DNA of 55,350 bases from DATFYM01 sp035315065 (GTDB lineage: Bacteria; Acidobacteriota; Terriglobia; UBA7540): positions 1 through 55,350 of the forward strand of contig DATFYM010000036.1 in the NCBI GenBank assembly GCA_035315065.1, in the 5' to 3' direction. The position numbers were made by a program, and so were the translations under genes. How positions within the stretch are numbered: the stretch's first letter is position 1; every line of letters starts with the position of its first letter. The notes beneath the pieces were generated by a model, which worked only from the letters and a program-made list of their open reading frames with translations, did no database searches and had not been told where the DNA came from. Below, piece after piece: positions 40,316 to 49,667 of this stretch.

Positions 40316-43159
40316 TCAGAAAATCTCGAAACGCTCCTGGTGGACGGTGGGGTCGCTCCGGATGATAACATCCTTGTGAGTGAGCGACTCCAACTCCGAG
40401 ATGAATCTCCCGTCGCGCGACTTGAGGGCCTTGGCCACCTCCGGGTTCACGCGCAAGTTGAGCACCTTGCCCTCGATGTGAGCCGCCATTTTGCGGACCT
40501 CGCCCATGATCTCGAAGCACACGGTGGCCACGGACTTGACCCAGCCCGACCCGGTGCAGTAAGCGCAAGGCTCGCACAGCGTCCGCTCCAGCGAGTGCTT
40601 CACACGCTTGCGGGTAAGCGCCACCAAGCCGAATTCATTGATGGAAAGGATGTTGGTGGGCGCTCGGTCGAAGCGCAGGGCCTCTTCCAGTGCCTGCACC
40701 ACCTTCTGGCGGTTGCGGCGCTCGTCCATATCGATGAAGTCGATGACAATGATCCCGCCCAAGTCGCGCAGCCGGATCTGTCGCACGATTTCCTTGACCG
40801 CATCGATGTTGGTCTTAACGATGGTATCCTCGAGCCTATTGGTCTTGCCAACAAACTTGCCCGTGTTGACGTCGATAGCCACCAGGGCCTCAGTCTGGTT
40901 GATGACGATGAAGCCGCCGGATTTGAGCCAAACCTTGGGCTTGAGCGCCTTCTCGATCTCCGCCTGGATGCCGAATTCCTCGTACATCGGCGTTTCCCGG
41001 TCGTAGAGCTTCACCTGCCCCACCAGGGCTGGCTGGCTACGGTGGACGAAATCGACCACGCGCTCGTAGTCGACCTCGTTGTCGACGCGAACGCATTTGA
41101 AGTCGGGCGAGAGAATATCGCGGAGGATGCGCTGCACCAGATCGAGGTCGCGGTGCAAAAGCGTTGGCGCCTTCACCCGCTCCGCCCGGGACTTGATGTC
41201 GCTCCACAAGGTGGAGAGAAAGCGGAGGTCGGCTTTGAACTCCTCCTCCGAGCGTCCGGCGCCTGCGGTGCGCACGATGAAGCCGCCCGTGAGCGGTCCG
41301 CGGTTTTCCAGGATGATGTTGCGAAGCCGCAGGCGCTCCTCTTCGGACGCGATTTTGCGCGAGACGCCGATGTGGCTGATGGTGGGCATGTAAACCAGGT
41401 AGCGGCCGGGGAGGGCGATGTGCGAGGTGATGCGCGCACCTTTGGTCCCCAAGGGCTCCTTGGCGATCTGCACCAGGATCTCCTGGCCTTCCTTGAGCAA
41501 CTGTGAAATCTGGACGGGTTGATCGTTCCCGGTGCGTGGTCCCGCCCTGCGGGACGGCGTCTCGGGGCCGCGGAAGGGACGCTGCCCCGCCCCGCGACGG
41601 CCTCGGCGTCCCCGGCGTGGCGCATAGCGGGGCCGCTGCTGCGAATCGCGCAACGTGTAACTCCGCTCCTCGCTGCCGGTGGTTGGTGTCGCTATTCCGG
41701 CGGGCGCGGTCCCGCCCTCCGGGGCTGGAATCGCCTCGGTCCCGCCGTGCGGGATCCCTTCGGCGCTTAAGCCCTCCTGAGGTTCTTCGTCTGCCCCCGC
41801 TAGTTCCTCAGCTTCTTCGTCGGTCTCTTCCGTCTCACCCGCTTCTTCTTCCATCGCCTCTTCCGCAGACGGCTCAAGCACGCCTTCCGCGACGGAAAAC
41901 TCGATCTCCGCCGCCGCGGCCCGTTGCTCGTCAATGTTGCCTGGCCCCGCCTCCGGGGCGGAGACCGACGGCTCTTCTTCCTTTGCCGTTGGCGTTGCCG
42001 CTGCCGGCGCGCTGCGATCAAGCTTCCAGTCGGCGGTTATCGCCTCCGTGAAGGGTACGGGCTCATGAACGATCCCTTCCACCTCTTCGATCTCGACAGC
42101 TGAGACTTCCGGCACGGACGCGGACTCCACCGCCACTGGCGCCTCGGGCCGCTGAACGGCGGGCTCGCTGATTGGAGCCGGTCTCGCCGCCTCGGCTACC
42201 GGCTCGACGGGGGCTGCTGCCGCGGTCGGGGTAGAAGCGACTGGCACGGAAGACGTTGCTGCCTCGGTCTCCACTCTCTGCAACAGCTCTGTTTCAGGGG
42301 CAGTTTGGGGCTCGACTTGGAAAGGGGCCCGCGCTTCTGTTGGCGCGGAGGCCGCTTCGGACGTTACATCCATCGCCGACCCCTCAGTTTTGGGGACGGC
42401 ATAACCGTACTTGGCAAGGGACTCGCCCGGCAAAAGCTCAAAACCCTGCTGAGGGCTTGATTCATCCGGATGTGGCGTGATGCGGGGTTCAGGTTTGGGC
42501 GGACCGAATCGATGCTCGCGCTGGTCGCCGAAACCACCGCGGCGGCCGTGTCGGCGGCGGCGTCCTCGGTGATCGTGGCGCCGATACTCGTGGTCTTCGG
42601 GCCTGCCGGGAGATTGGGGTCCCGGCGTCACCGAAGAAAGAGCGGGCGCTTCGTCCGGCGCCGGCATAGGAGCCGCCGTCGTACTTTCAGTGGGTGGAGA
42701 TGGGACCGCCGTCGGGGAGACGGGCGACGGTGGGACGGGCGGAGCCAACGGGGCCGACGGAGTTAATCCGGCAGATTCCGTCACCGCTGGCGGCGTGACC
42801 GCCAATGGCGCGGATTCTCCTGGCGGCTCAGCCGCCGCTTCAGAACCAGTAGGTGGCGCGGTCGGCCGCCCGTCAGTGTACCGAGCTACCCGCGCTTCGG
42901 CCTCGGCGACAACCTTCTCGTATTCTTCCGAGTCCTCGAAAAAGTCCGAAACGTAGAGGAAAGCATCTCGGTCCAGGCCGATGTCCACGAAAGCCGATTG
43001 CATTCCGGGCAGCACGCGCCGGACGCGACCCTTGTAAATGCCCCCCACCAGTCCGGATTCGACATCTCTTTCGAAGTAGACCTCGACGAGTTCACTATCC
43101 TCTAAGATAGCTACCTTCGTCTCATGCGGAGACGAAGAAATAAACAGCTCCTTGGCCAT
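40316..43159 (-). CDS. rng: RNase E/G with ~450-residue disordered insertion in the S1 domain
   Basis: 947 residues from ATG 43159 (MAKELFISSSPHETKVAILE); an upstream GTG at 43183 is less likely. The core is RNase E/G: S1 start (VGGIYKGRVRRVLPGMQSAF), RNase H-like and DNase I-like parts with LVAIDVNTGKFVG and IIVIDFIDMDERRNR (the metal aspartates), and zinc-link cysteines in CEPCAYC. Between residues about 90 and 545, inside the S1 fold, lies a long Pro/Ala/Glu-rich insertion with two Arg-rich clusters (HDHRGRRRRHGRRGG; APRRGRRGRRGAGQR). It processes rRNA and mRNA; the insert may bind RNA or partners as the C-terminal tail does in E. coli RNase E. Confidence 0.92.
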   Translation of the reverse strand: MAKELFISSSPHETKVAILEDSELVEVYFERDVESGLVGGIYKGRVRRVLPGMQSAFVDIGLDRDAFLYVSDFFEDSEEYEKVVAEAEARVARYTDGRPTAPPTGSEAAAEPPGESAPLAVTPPAVTESAGLTPSAPLAPPVPPSPVSPTAVPSPPTESTTAAPMPAPDEAPALSSVTPGPQSPGRPEDHEYRRHDHRGRRRRHGRRGGFGDQREHRFGPPKPEPRITPHPDESSPQQGFELLPGESLAKYGYAVPKTEGSAMDVTSEAASAPTEARAPFQVEPQTAPETELLQRVETEAATSSVPVASTPTAAAAPVEPVAEAARPAPISEPAVQRPEAPVAVESASVPEVSAVEIEEVEGIVHEPVPFTEAITADWKLDRSAPAAATPTAKEEEPSVSAPEAGPGNIDEQRAAAAEIEFSVAEGVLEPSAEEAMEEEAGETEETDEEAEELAGADEEPQEGLSAEGIPHGGTEAIPAPEGGTAPAGIATPTTGSEERSYTLRDSQQRPRYAPRRGRRGRRGAGQRPFRGPETPSRRAGPRTGNDQPVQISQLLKEGQEILVQIAKEPLGTKGARITSHIALPGRYLVYMPTISHIGVSRKIASEEERLRLRNIILENRGPLTGGFIVRTAGAGRSEEEFKADLRFLSTLWSDIKSRAERVKAPTLLHRDLDLVQRILRDILSPDFKCVRVDNEVDYERVVDFVHRSQPALVGQVKLYDRETPMYEEFGIQAEIEKALKPKVWLKSGGFIVINQTEALVAIDVNTGKFVGKTNRLEDTIVKTNIDAVKEIVRQIRLRDLGGIIVIDFIDMDERRNRQKVVQALEEALRFDRAPTNILSINEFGLVALTRKRVKHSLERTLCEPCAYCTGSGWVKSVATVCFEIMGEVRKMAAHIEGKVLNLRVNPEVAKALKSRDGRFISELESLTHKDVIIRSDPTVHQERFEIF

Positions 43160-43452
43160 GGAAAAACCTTCCTCAGAAATCACCAGGGATCAATCCCGCA
43201 TGGACCCCGTGCGGGAGATCTACCCGGGTCTTTCTGAACCGCGCGCCTTCGGGCCTCAAACCGACCAGTCGGCGTCAACGGAGTATTTCGATCTCGAACG
43301 GCTTGGGCAGCGCGCATCCCCCAAGACTTGCAGCGCTCCCCGGACCCGTTCCATCCACAATTTTGCAGCGCAAGAATATCCCATTCTGCGAGACGGCAAT
43401 AACCACGCCAAGCTCCTTCCACCTTCCACTTCCAAGTGCGGCTTGGCGCGGG

Positions 43453-44541
43453 CTAGTTCACGAATCTGCGCATCTTCACGCTCATGACCAAACCGAGGCC
43501 GGCGAACGTCAGAAGCGTAGCCGACCCTCCCTCGCTCATGAGCGGTAAAGGGATGCCGGTAATCGGCAAAAAGCCGATCATCATCCCGATATTGACGGCA
43601 ACCTGGAAAAAGAGGAGCGACGCAAACCCCACCAGGAGAAAAGCGCCCGCTCGGTCGCCGGCGATCTGCGCCCCATCCAGGAGCCGCAGCAGCAATAGAA
43701 AGTACAGCACGAATACGATCAGAGCGCCTACAAAACCCTGTTCTTCCGCAAACGACGCGAAGATAAAATCCGCGTGTGAAACCGGGATGAAACCCAAACG
43801 GCTTTGCATCCCGTTTCCGAGGCCCTTGCCCCAGAACCCACCTGAGCCGATCGCGATCTTGGCCTGTGAGGCTTGATATCCGTGGCCCTGCGTGTCCCGA
43901 GCGGGGTGGACGAATGTCTCGATTCGGTCCCGCTGGTAGGGCTTCAGAACACGCCACCCCACCGGGAGCACCAACGCTCCCACCAGGCAAAGGATACCTA
44001 CTTGCCGGGCACGGATCCCGCCCATAAAGACACCGACGGCAAGGATAGGCAGGAACGTCAACGCCGTGCCGAGATCGGGTTCCGCAGCCACCAGCGCCAT
44101 CGGGACGCCGACCAGAATCCCCAGCCTCGTCAGGTCCTTCCACGTGACGAACCTATCGCGCTTGTCCGCGAAGTAGACCGCCACGGCCATTATTATAACC
44201 AACTTGGCCAATTCTGACACTTGGAAAGTGAAGCCACCAAAGTGCAGCCAGCGCCGGGCCCCCTTGGTGGCGTGGCTCGTCACCAACACCGCCCCAAGCC
44301 CCAAAACGCTCAGGACATAGAGCCAGGGCGTGGCCTCCAGGAGGGTATGGTAGTCGAAGCGGCTCAGCAGCAAGGTGGCCACGCAGCCGAGCAGGACCCA
44401 GTAGATTTGCTTCTTGTATTCGGTCGCCAACACGGTGTGGGACGTGGTGCTGTAGATCTCCACTACACCGATGGCTGCGATGCTGATCGCCACCAGGAAC
44501 AGAAACCAGTCGAAGTCTCGAGCGCTTGCTGCCTTGCCCAT
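43453..44541 (-). CDS. rodA: rod-shape SEDS glycosyltransferase RodA
   Basis: 362 residues from ATG 44541. SEDS family polymerase of lipid II: IYSTTSHTVLATEYKKQIYW, WLHFGGFTFQVSELAKL, VAAEPDLGTALTFLPI and MSEGGSATLLTFAGLGL. It works with PBP2, encoded next to it, in elongation of the sidewall. The catalytic Asp-Leu-Gly in EPDLGTA is present. A GAAGGTC heptad element separates it from mrdA. Confidence 0.92.
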   Translation of the reverse strand: MGKAASARDFDWFLFLVAISIAAIGVVEIYSTTSHTVLATEYKKQIYWVLLGCVATLLLSRFDYHTLLEATPWLYVLSVLGLGAVLVTSHATKGARRWLHFGGFTFQVSELAKLVIIMAVAVYFADKRDRFVTWKDLTRLGILVGVPMALVAAEPDLGTALTFLPILAVGVFMGGIRARQVGILCLVGALVLPVGWRVLKPYQRDRIETFVHPARDTQGHGYQASQAKIAIGSGGFWGKGLGNGMQSRLGFIPVSHADFIFASFAEEQGFVGALIVFVLYFLLLLRLLDGAQIAGDRAGAFLLVGFASLLFFQVAVNIGMMIGFLPITGIPLPLMSEGGSATLLTFAGLGLVMSVKMRRFVN

Positions 44542-44560
44542 TCTTTCCGAACTCTTCCAG

Positions 44561-44648
44561 GAGTTCAAGGTCGAAGGTTGACGGTCGAAAAGTAAGTAAA
44601 CTGCGCGTTCCTGGACCTTCAACCTTCGACCTTGGACTCTTCAACTCT
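44561..44648. repeat. heptad inverted-repeat element, GAAGGTC family
   Basis: Left arm TTCAAGGTCGAAGGTTGACG (44564-44583), core of about 20 bp, right arm TTCAACCTTCGACCTTGGAC (44619-44638), between mrdA and rodA. It is the same family as in the 5 kb units and at 48871-49003. Confidence 0.75.
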
Positions 44649-44649
44649 C

Positions 44650-46557
44650 TCACCGGTCAGGCATCGCGCCGACCGAAGCCGCTGCCACGCTTCGTGTGAT
44701 CGCGTCCGACTTGCGCGCGACGGTAACCGTCTGGTCCGGCCGGGTGTCGCCAGGATGCTTCGCTTCCCAATACGCCTTGATCACTTCGCGGGCGATCGGG
44801 GTCGCGACGGTCGAGTGTCCTCCCCCCATTACCAGGACAGCCACCACAATCTCCGGCTTGTTGTTCGGCGCGTAGCCGACGAACCAGGCGTTGTTGTTGA
44901 ACTCCGCCTTGTGCTCGGACTTCTGCAGGCCCACACTCACCACTTGTGCGGTGCCGGTCTTGCCGCAGACGTCGAGGCCCGCGAGATGCGCGCCCCCTCC
45001 AGTGCCGCCACCTTCGTTCACCACGCCCCACAGCGCCTTCGAGAGAACATCCACTGTACCGGCTTTGAGCGGGAACCGTCGCGCGTCGTCCTTCGGCGGG
45101 TCGATTCCGAGTTGCTCCAGCTCTTCCGGAAACGCCACATGAGGGCGCGGAAACACCCCGCCCAAGGCAACGCCTGCGACCATGGCGGCAAGCTGCAAAG
45201 GAGTCACCGCCACCGCGCCCTGCCCGATGGCGACGGACATCGTCTCGCCAGCCCACCACTTCCGTTTGAACGCTTTCTGCACCCAGGCGGGCGATGGCAT
45301 CAATCCGGGGTCCTCGCCCGGCAGGTCAATCCCGGTGCGCGACCCGAGCCCTAGTCCGCTGGCGTAGCGGTCGAGCGTATCGATGCCCAGCAGTCTCCCC
45401 AACGTGTAGAAGTAGACGTCGCACGAGACCACCAGGGCGCGGTGGAGATCCACGTAGCCGTGGCCCTTGTGTTTATCAAACGTCCAGTCGTGATAGGTGT
45501 GACCGTAAATGGTGATGAGGCCGGGGCAGATGAGCGAATAATTCGGGGTGATGGCGCCACTCTCGAGGGCCGCCGTTGCGGTGACGACTTTGAAAACCGA
45601 TCCCGGAGCGAGGTGTGCCTGGATGGCCTTGTTGGTGAGCGGATGGAAAGGATCCTCCATCAGTTGCTGCCACTCCGCACCGCTGATGCGGTGCGCGAAC
45701 TGGTTGGGGTCAAACGATGGGTGGCTGACCAGGGCCAGCACTTCGCCCGTGTTGGGATCGAGTGCCACCACCGCGCCCGGTTGATCTCCGAGAGCAGCCT
45801 CGGCGGTCATCTGGAGATCGAGATCGACCGTCAGGCGGAGGTCCCGACCGGGCAGTGCATTGATGGCGGTCATCGACCCCACCTCCTGCCCGCGGCTGTT
45901 CACGACCACGCGCCGCATGCCGTCCCTCCCCGAAAGCACGCGGTCGTACTGGGCCTCGATGCCAAATTTTCCCATGACGTCGCCGGGGCGATAGGAAGAG
46001 CCGGGCTTGGCGATTGCCTCCTCCGAGACCTCGCCCACATAACCAAGCATGGCCGCCGCGACCTCCTGCTTGGTGTAGAGGCGTTGCGGCACCGGGATGA
46101 GATCGAGCTCCGGGTACTCGGTGCGGTGCGATTCCACAAAGGCCACGTCCTCGAGCGTTGCGGACGGTTTCAGCACCACCGGTTGGAAGCGCGGCAGTTG
46201 CGCCGTGCGCGCCACCAGGCGGGCTAAGTCATCGGCGTCGAGCCCCAGGCCGCGAGCGATTCCGGAGATGCGGTCGGGCGAAGGCGGCGTGGTACTCTCG
46301 CGCAGAAGCAGCACGCTGAAGGCGGGGAAGTTGTCCACCAGCACGCGGCCCTCGCGGTCGAGGATGCGGCCGCGCGGCGCAATCACCGGCAGATTGCGAA
46401 CGCGGTTACGTTGCGCTTGATCCTCGTAGTACTGGTGCTGGCCCACTTGCAGATGCCAGTACCCCAGCAACAGAAGGAGCAGAGAGGCAGCCACCAAGTA
46501 CTGCAGGGCAGCTATCTTCCAGACCGGAACCCGTTCGTCTTCGAACTGAAACGACAT
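44650..46557 (-). CDS. mrdA: penicillin-binding protein 2 (elongasome transpeptidase)
   Basis: About 635 residues from ATG 46557, with GGAAGG just upstream. One N-terminal membrane helix (IAALQYLVAASLLLLLLGYW), a PBP dimerisation domain (RILDREGRVLVDNFPAFSV) and the transpeptidase: serine in APGSVFKVV (SxxK), SCD in VSCDVYFY (SxN position) and VCGKTGTAQ (KTG). It cross-links sidewall peptidoglycan with RodA. The frame is open upstream to TTG 46674 as an acidic extension; I prefer the internal start because of its ribosome site. Confidence 0.92.
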   Translation of the reverse strand: MSFQFEDERVPVWKIAALQYLVAASLLLLLLGYWHLQVGQHQYYEDQAQRNRVRNLPVIAPRGRILDREGRVLVDNFPAFSVLLLRESTTPPSPDRISGIARGLGLDADDLARLVARTAQLPRFQPVVLKPSATLEDVAFVESHRTEYPELDLIPVPQRLYTKQEVAAAMLGYVGEVSEEAIAKPGSSYRPGDVMGKFGIEAQYDRVLSGRDGMRRVVVNSRGQEVGSMTAINALPGRDLRLTVDLDLQMTAEAALGDQPGAVVALDPNTGEVLALVSHPSFDPNQFAHRISGAEWQQLMEDPFHPLTNKAIQAHLAPGSVFKVVTATAALESGAITPNYSLICPGLITIYGHTYHDWTFDKHKGHGYVDLHRALVVSCDVYFYTLGRLLGIDTLDRYASGLGLGSRTGIDLPGEDPGLMPSPAWVQKAFKRKWWAGETMSVAIGQGAVAVTPLQLAAMVAGVALGGVFPRPHVAFPEELEQLGIDPPKDDARRFPLKAGTVDVLSKALWGVVNEGGGTGGGAHLAGLDVCGKTGTAQVVSVGLQKSEHKAEFNNNAWFVGYAPNNKPEIVVAVLVMGGGHSTVATPIAREVIKAYWEAKHPGDTRPDQTVTVARKSDAITRSVAAASVGAMPDR

Positions 46558-46765
46558 TCGCCTTCCAGACTCTTCCGACGACCGTTGTTCGTGGTCCGCG
46601 GCCAAAACCTCGAAGGGTTCGGCAGAAGGATCACGGACCTCGTCGCCCGGGCCACCGCCAGTCGAATTCAGCAACCCGTGTCAAGTGGTCGCCGAAGCCG
46701 CGGTTATAGCCGTCGGCGGCTGAGATCGGGTTCGAGAGTTTTCTCTTAAACCCTCACTGACGCGG

Positions 46766-46794
46766 ACGATAACACACAATCGGGGTAAAGACAA
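46766..46794 (-). promoter_or_regulatory. possible mrdA-rodA-rng promoter
   Basis: Minus strand TTGTCT (46794-46789), 17 bp, TATCGT (46771-46766). This would leave a 200-nt leader before mrdA. Confidence 0.4.
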
Positions 46795-47194
46795 GAAAAA
46801 GAATACCTTCTGGTAGGTAGCTCGACGGTGGATGACTCAAGGGGTATCTCCACCGTAGTACAAGGTCGTCGGCCGGCAACCTCCGGGTGCGAGCCGTAGG
46901 CGCCGTCAGAGCTTATTCAACTAGCCTATCGCGCAGGTGAAAAGGGAATGGGTTCCGTTTCCGGGCTTGACAGTGAGTTATAAGTGAGGATATTGTTCAG
47001 CAAGCAGCGTCACGTTCGATCTCGCTTGAGGGAGGGTGCAGGTGCTTCGCTCCGTGCTTCGCTCCGCAATGTACACAGCTAGCTCATGGCTTCACGCACC
47101 CCGTGACGGCTACCCGCGTGCGGACGGTCTATGCTGCGCGGCGCCGGACCTTACGAGATTTAGAACTCGACGATAATATAGCAGGAGCCTGATA

Positions 47195-47232
47195 TGTGAT
47201 GTCGCTCACAAAGAACGGTGACGTGCGTCACC
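47195..47232. promoter_or_regulatory. tandem CRP/FNR-like palindromes at the respiratory cluster
   Basis: Site 1 TGTGA-TGTCGC-TCACA (47195-47210) is a perfect CRP consensus. Site 2 GGTGA-CGTGCG-TCACC (47217-47232) is part of a perfect 20-bp palindrome (47215-47234). Centres are 22 bp apart, two helical turns, so both would face the same side. If site 2 is at -41.5, TAAAGT (47254-47259) is exactly at -10, a class II layout; the coding start is 47368. Confidence 0.65.
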
Positions 47233-47367
47233 GTCCCGATCACGCGGGTCAAGTAAAGTCGCACGCTGTCTTCATGCCGGAGACTAAGAACTGGGCTCAA
47301 GCACTATCAAAAGTTCGGATAGGTTAGCTTAAGGGACGTACTCATCGGAACCAGGAGGATTGACAAA

Positions 47368-48867
47368 ATGTTCCGGCGACTGTCATTAATCGGAAGTGCG
47401 AGCCGGTTGGTGCCCGCTCTGGCTTTCGGGCTTCTGGCCTGGCTCACCCTGGGGTCGGTGACTCGTACCTCAGCGATCCCGGCATTTGCGCGGAAGTACC
47501 AGACTTCCTGCACCACCTGCCATAGCAATTACCCCGAATTGAACGATTTCGGGGAGGCATTCAAGAAGAACGGATTCAAGTTCCCCAAGGACGACGAGAC
47601 GTTCGTGAAGGAACCACCGGTGATGCTGGGGGCCAAAGCGCAGAAGGAAGCTTTCCCCAACGCCGTATACCCGGGCGAAATTCCCGGGTACTTGCCGATT
47701 AGCTTCCGCTATTCGGGCAATTTCGACTGGAATGCCAAGCAACCTCAGCCGCTGCAGGCAACCGCGTTCGTGCCGCAGACCGATCTGTTCGTGCCGAATA
47801 CGTTTACAATCATCAGTTCTGGCAGCTTCGGTGAGAATCTGGCGTTCTGGATCGACAACGACATCTCGACCGGCGGCACTGGCGCCGGCGGCGGGCTGGG
47901 CGATGGATACCTCCGATACAACGACTTAGGCCACGCTTTTCACTTGCCGAAGAATGCTTTGAATGTCAGGTTCGGACAATTCGAGCTGGATTTGCCGTTT
48001 TCGCAAGCACGCTCGATTTACCCGTCAGCTTACGACGTCTTCAGTGAGACGGCCGTGGCGCAGCCCTCGACGACCACCGGTCAGACGGTATTTCAAACCG
48101 CAAACAATCCCTTCTTCCTTGGGACTCCGCAACGTGGCATCGAATTCGGTGGCTATCCCAACAACGGAAACTTCAACTGGTCGGTAGCCTTTGACGACGG
48201 GACCAATTCGGCGTATGGACTCGGGCCTTCGCTCACGGCGCGGAACACCAAGGATGTCTATATCCGGGTGTCGCAGAGATTCAACCTGGAGCGCGATCCC
48301 GAGAGCCGCCAGGCGATACAGGCAGCCGGACCGACTGGGCCGCGCGACCACACCTCAATCCGCTTCGGCGCCTTCTACTATCGGGGCACGAACGAATTGA
48401 ACTATGGAGGCTCACAATTCGGTTTCCTGGGAACAATTAGGGAGCCGTTCTATCGGGCTGGCGGAGATGTTCGCTTCAAATACCGGAAGATGGAACTCTT
48501 CGGTCTCGGTATGGTGGGTCACGACAACAACCACAGCGTGGATACGGTCGCCCAGACTATCACCAATGTGCCTGCTGTCACCTATACCGGAGGGTTCGCG
48601 GGCAGCAATTTCTGGATTTACCCCTGGATGATCGCATACATGCGCTACGACTTTGTGAACTCACCGACCGACCTTGCTAACGGCATTTCGCAGGATCAAA
48701 CACGCAATCGCTTCAGCCCGGGCTTCCAGTTGTTGGTTCGCGCCAACATCAAGGTCATCGGCGAATATCAGTATCACTGGGGGGTACCGTATACCGACCC
48801 AACCACAACCAGTACGTTGTTTTTCCGGCCGAGCTCGTTCGTAAGTGGCATCGACTATTCGTTCTGA
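47368..48867 (+). CDS. monoheme cytochrome c-porin fusion (Cyc2-like)
   Basis: 499 residues. A signal peptide (about 1-36) is followed by a single heme-binding motif Cys48-x-x-Cys51-His52 in the context AIPAFARKYQTSCTTCH, then YPELNDFGEAFKKNGF. This is close to the N-terminal signature of Cyc2, the outer-membrane iron oxidase of iron oxidisers, and of Leptospirillum Cyt572. The remaining 440 residues are rich in alternating aromatic/polar strands (FRYSGNFDW, RFGQFELDLPF, GIEFGGYP) and end in GIDYSF, a terminal Phe as in beta-barrel porins. It would put one heme in an outer-membrane barrel. Iron is the best-known substrate for such fusions, but the wider family includes members of unknown role. 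ATG 47368 has AGGAGG upstream. Confidence 0.85.
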   Translation: MFRRLSLIGSASRLVPALAFGLLAWLTLGSVTRTSAIPAFARKYQTSCTTCHSNYPELNDFGEAFKKNGFKFPKDDETFVKEPPVMLGAKAQKEAFPNAVYPGEIPGYLPISFRYSGNFDWNAKQPQPLQATAFVPQTDLFVPNTFTIISSGSFGENLAFWIDNDISTGGTGAGGGLGDGYLRYNDLGHAFHLPKNALNVRFGQFELDLPFSQARSIYPSAYDVFSETAVAQPSTTTGQTVFQTANNPFFLGTPQRGIEFGGYPNNGNFNWSVAFDDGTNSAYGLGPSLTARNTKDVYIRVSQRFNLERDPESRQAIQAAGPTGPRDHTSIRFGAFYYRGTNELNYGGSQFGFLGTIREPFYRAGGDVRFKYRKMELFGLGMVGHDNNHSVDTVAQTITNVPAVTYTGGFAGSNFWIYPWMIAYMRYDFVNSPTDLANGISQDQTRNRFSPGFQLLVRANIKVIGEYQYHWGVPYTDPTTTSTLFFRPSSFVSGIDYSF

Positions 48868-48870
48868 AGG

Positions 48871-49003
48871 CAGTCGAAAAGTCGAAGGTCGAAGGTCGAG
48901 AGTCGAAACAGCACTCAGCCGTCAGCTATCAGCCATCAGCTCGTCCAAGCTTCTGGCTGACGGCTGATAGTTCTTTCGACTGTCGACTGTCGACTGTCGA
49001 CTT
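48871..49003. repeat. repeat within a repeat: GTCGAAG element containing a CAGCCAT element
   Basis: Outer arms AGTCGAAGGTCGAAGGTCG (48880-48898) and CGACTGTCGACTGTCGACTG (48978-48997). Inside, arms CAGCCGTCAGCTATCAGCC (48917-48935) and GGCTGACGGCTGATAG (48955-48970) form a separate dyad. It separates the porin from the cupredoxin gene. Confidence 0.8.
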
Positions 49004-49019
49004 GATTCAAAGGAGAACT

Positions 49020-49631
49020 ATGCAGACTTCGAAAAAAGCACTGATTCTGGCGGCGCTCGTTGCCGCTCTACTCTGCGCCAGCGGCGTGGGTTTGGCCGGA
49101 GATATCAAGGGTAAGGTCAGCGTTCAGGGCCTGCGCTCGGCGGAGAACATCGCCGTCTACGTGGACGCCATTCCCGGCAAGACGTTCGACGCGCCTTCCC
49201 AGCACATCACCATCGACCAGAGGAAGATGACGTTCGTGCCGCACGTGGCCGTGGTTCTGAAAGGAACCACGGTCGATTTCCTCAACAGCGACCCCGTAGG
49301 ACACAATGTCTATTGGCCTTCCGTCAGCGGTAACAAGAAGTTGGCCCACAACATGGGAACGTGGCCCAAGGGGCAGAGCAAGGCGTTCCCGTTTAACGAC
49401 CTCGGGGTTGCCTCGCTGCTGTGCAACGTCCACCCGGAGATGTCCGGCTACGTGGTGGTGGTGGCTACGCCCTATTTCGCCGTCACCAACAAGGACGGCG
49501 AGTTCGAGATCAAGAATGTTCCGGACGGCCATTACGCGCTGAAGACGTGGAGTGAAGACGGCAAGCCGACGACGCAGGCTGTCGACGTTTCCGGTGGCGG
49601 CGCCAACGTGGACATCACTGTGAAGAAATAA
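49020..49631 (+). CDS. periplasmic cupredoxin (plastocyanin-like) with carboxypeptidase-like domain
   Basis: 203 residues; signal peptide about 1-26 (ALILAALVAALLCASGVGLA). Type 1 copper ligands are His95 (DPVGHNVYW), Cys135, His138 and Met141 (LLCNVHPEMSGYV). The last 50 residues look like a small beta-sandwich (DGEFEIKNVPDGHYALKTW). A copper electron carrier directly after a Cyc2-like cytochrome recalls the rusticyanin arrangement in iron oxidisers. ATG 49020 has AGGAG just upstream. Confidence 0.9.
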   Translation: MQTSKKALILAALVAALLCASGVGLAGDIKGKVSVQGLRSAENIAVYVDAIPGKTFDAPSQHITIDQRKMTFVPHVAVVLKGTTVDFLNSDPVGHNVYWPSVSGNKKLAHNMGTWPKGQSKAFPFNDLGVASLLCNVHPEMSGYVVVVATPYFAVTNKDGEFEIKNVPDGHYALKTWSEDGKPTTQAVDVSGGGANVDITVKK

Positions 49632-49667
49632 GCCAATCTGGTGTCCGCTAAGACCACTAGCAAAGAA

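Larger units (their letters stand above)
46558..47367. other. 810-bp divergent regulatory region
   Basis: No gene beyond the possible mrdA extension (46558-46674). It holds the mrdA promoter, a second possible promoter on the plus strand (TTGACA 46967-46972, 18 bp, TATTGT 46991-46996), and the tandem CRP/FNR-like sites at 47195-47232. The rest (46800-46960, 47030-47190) shows nothing I recognise. Confidence 0.4.

Noticed and set aside
43160..43452. Minus-strand frames of about 80 codons between rng and rodA
   Set aside because: Neither has a family, a good start or codon pattern; this looks like a plain gap of 293 bp in which I see nothing definite.
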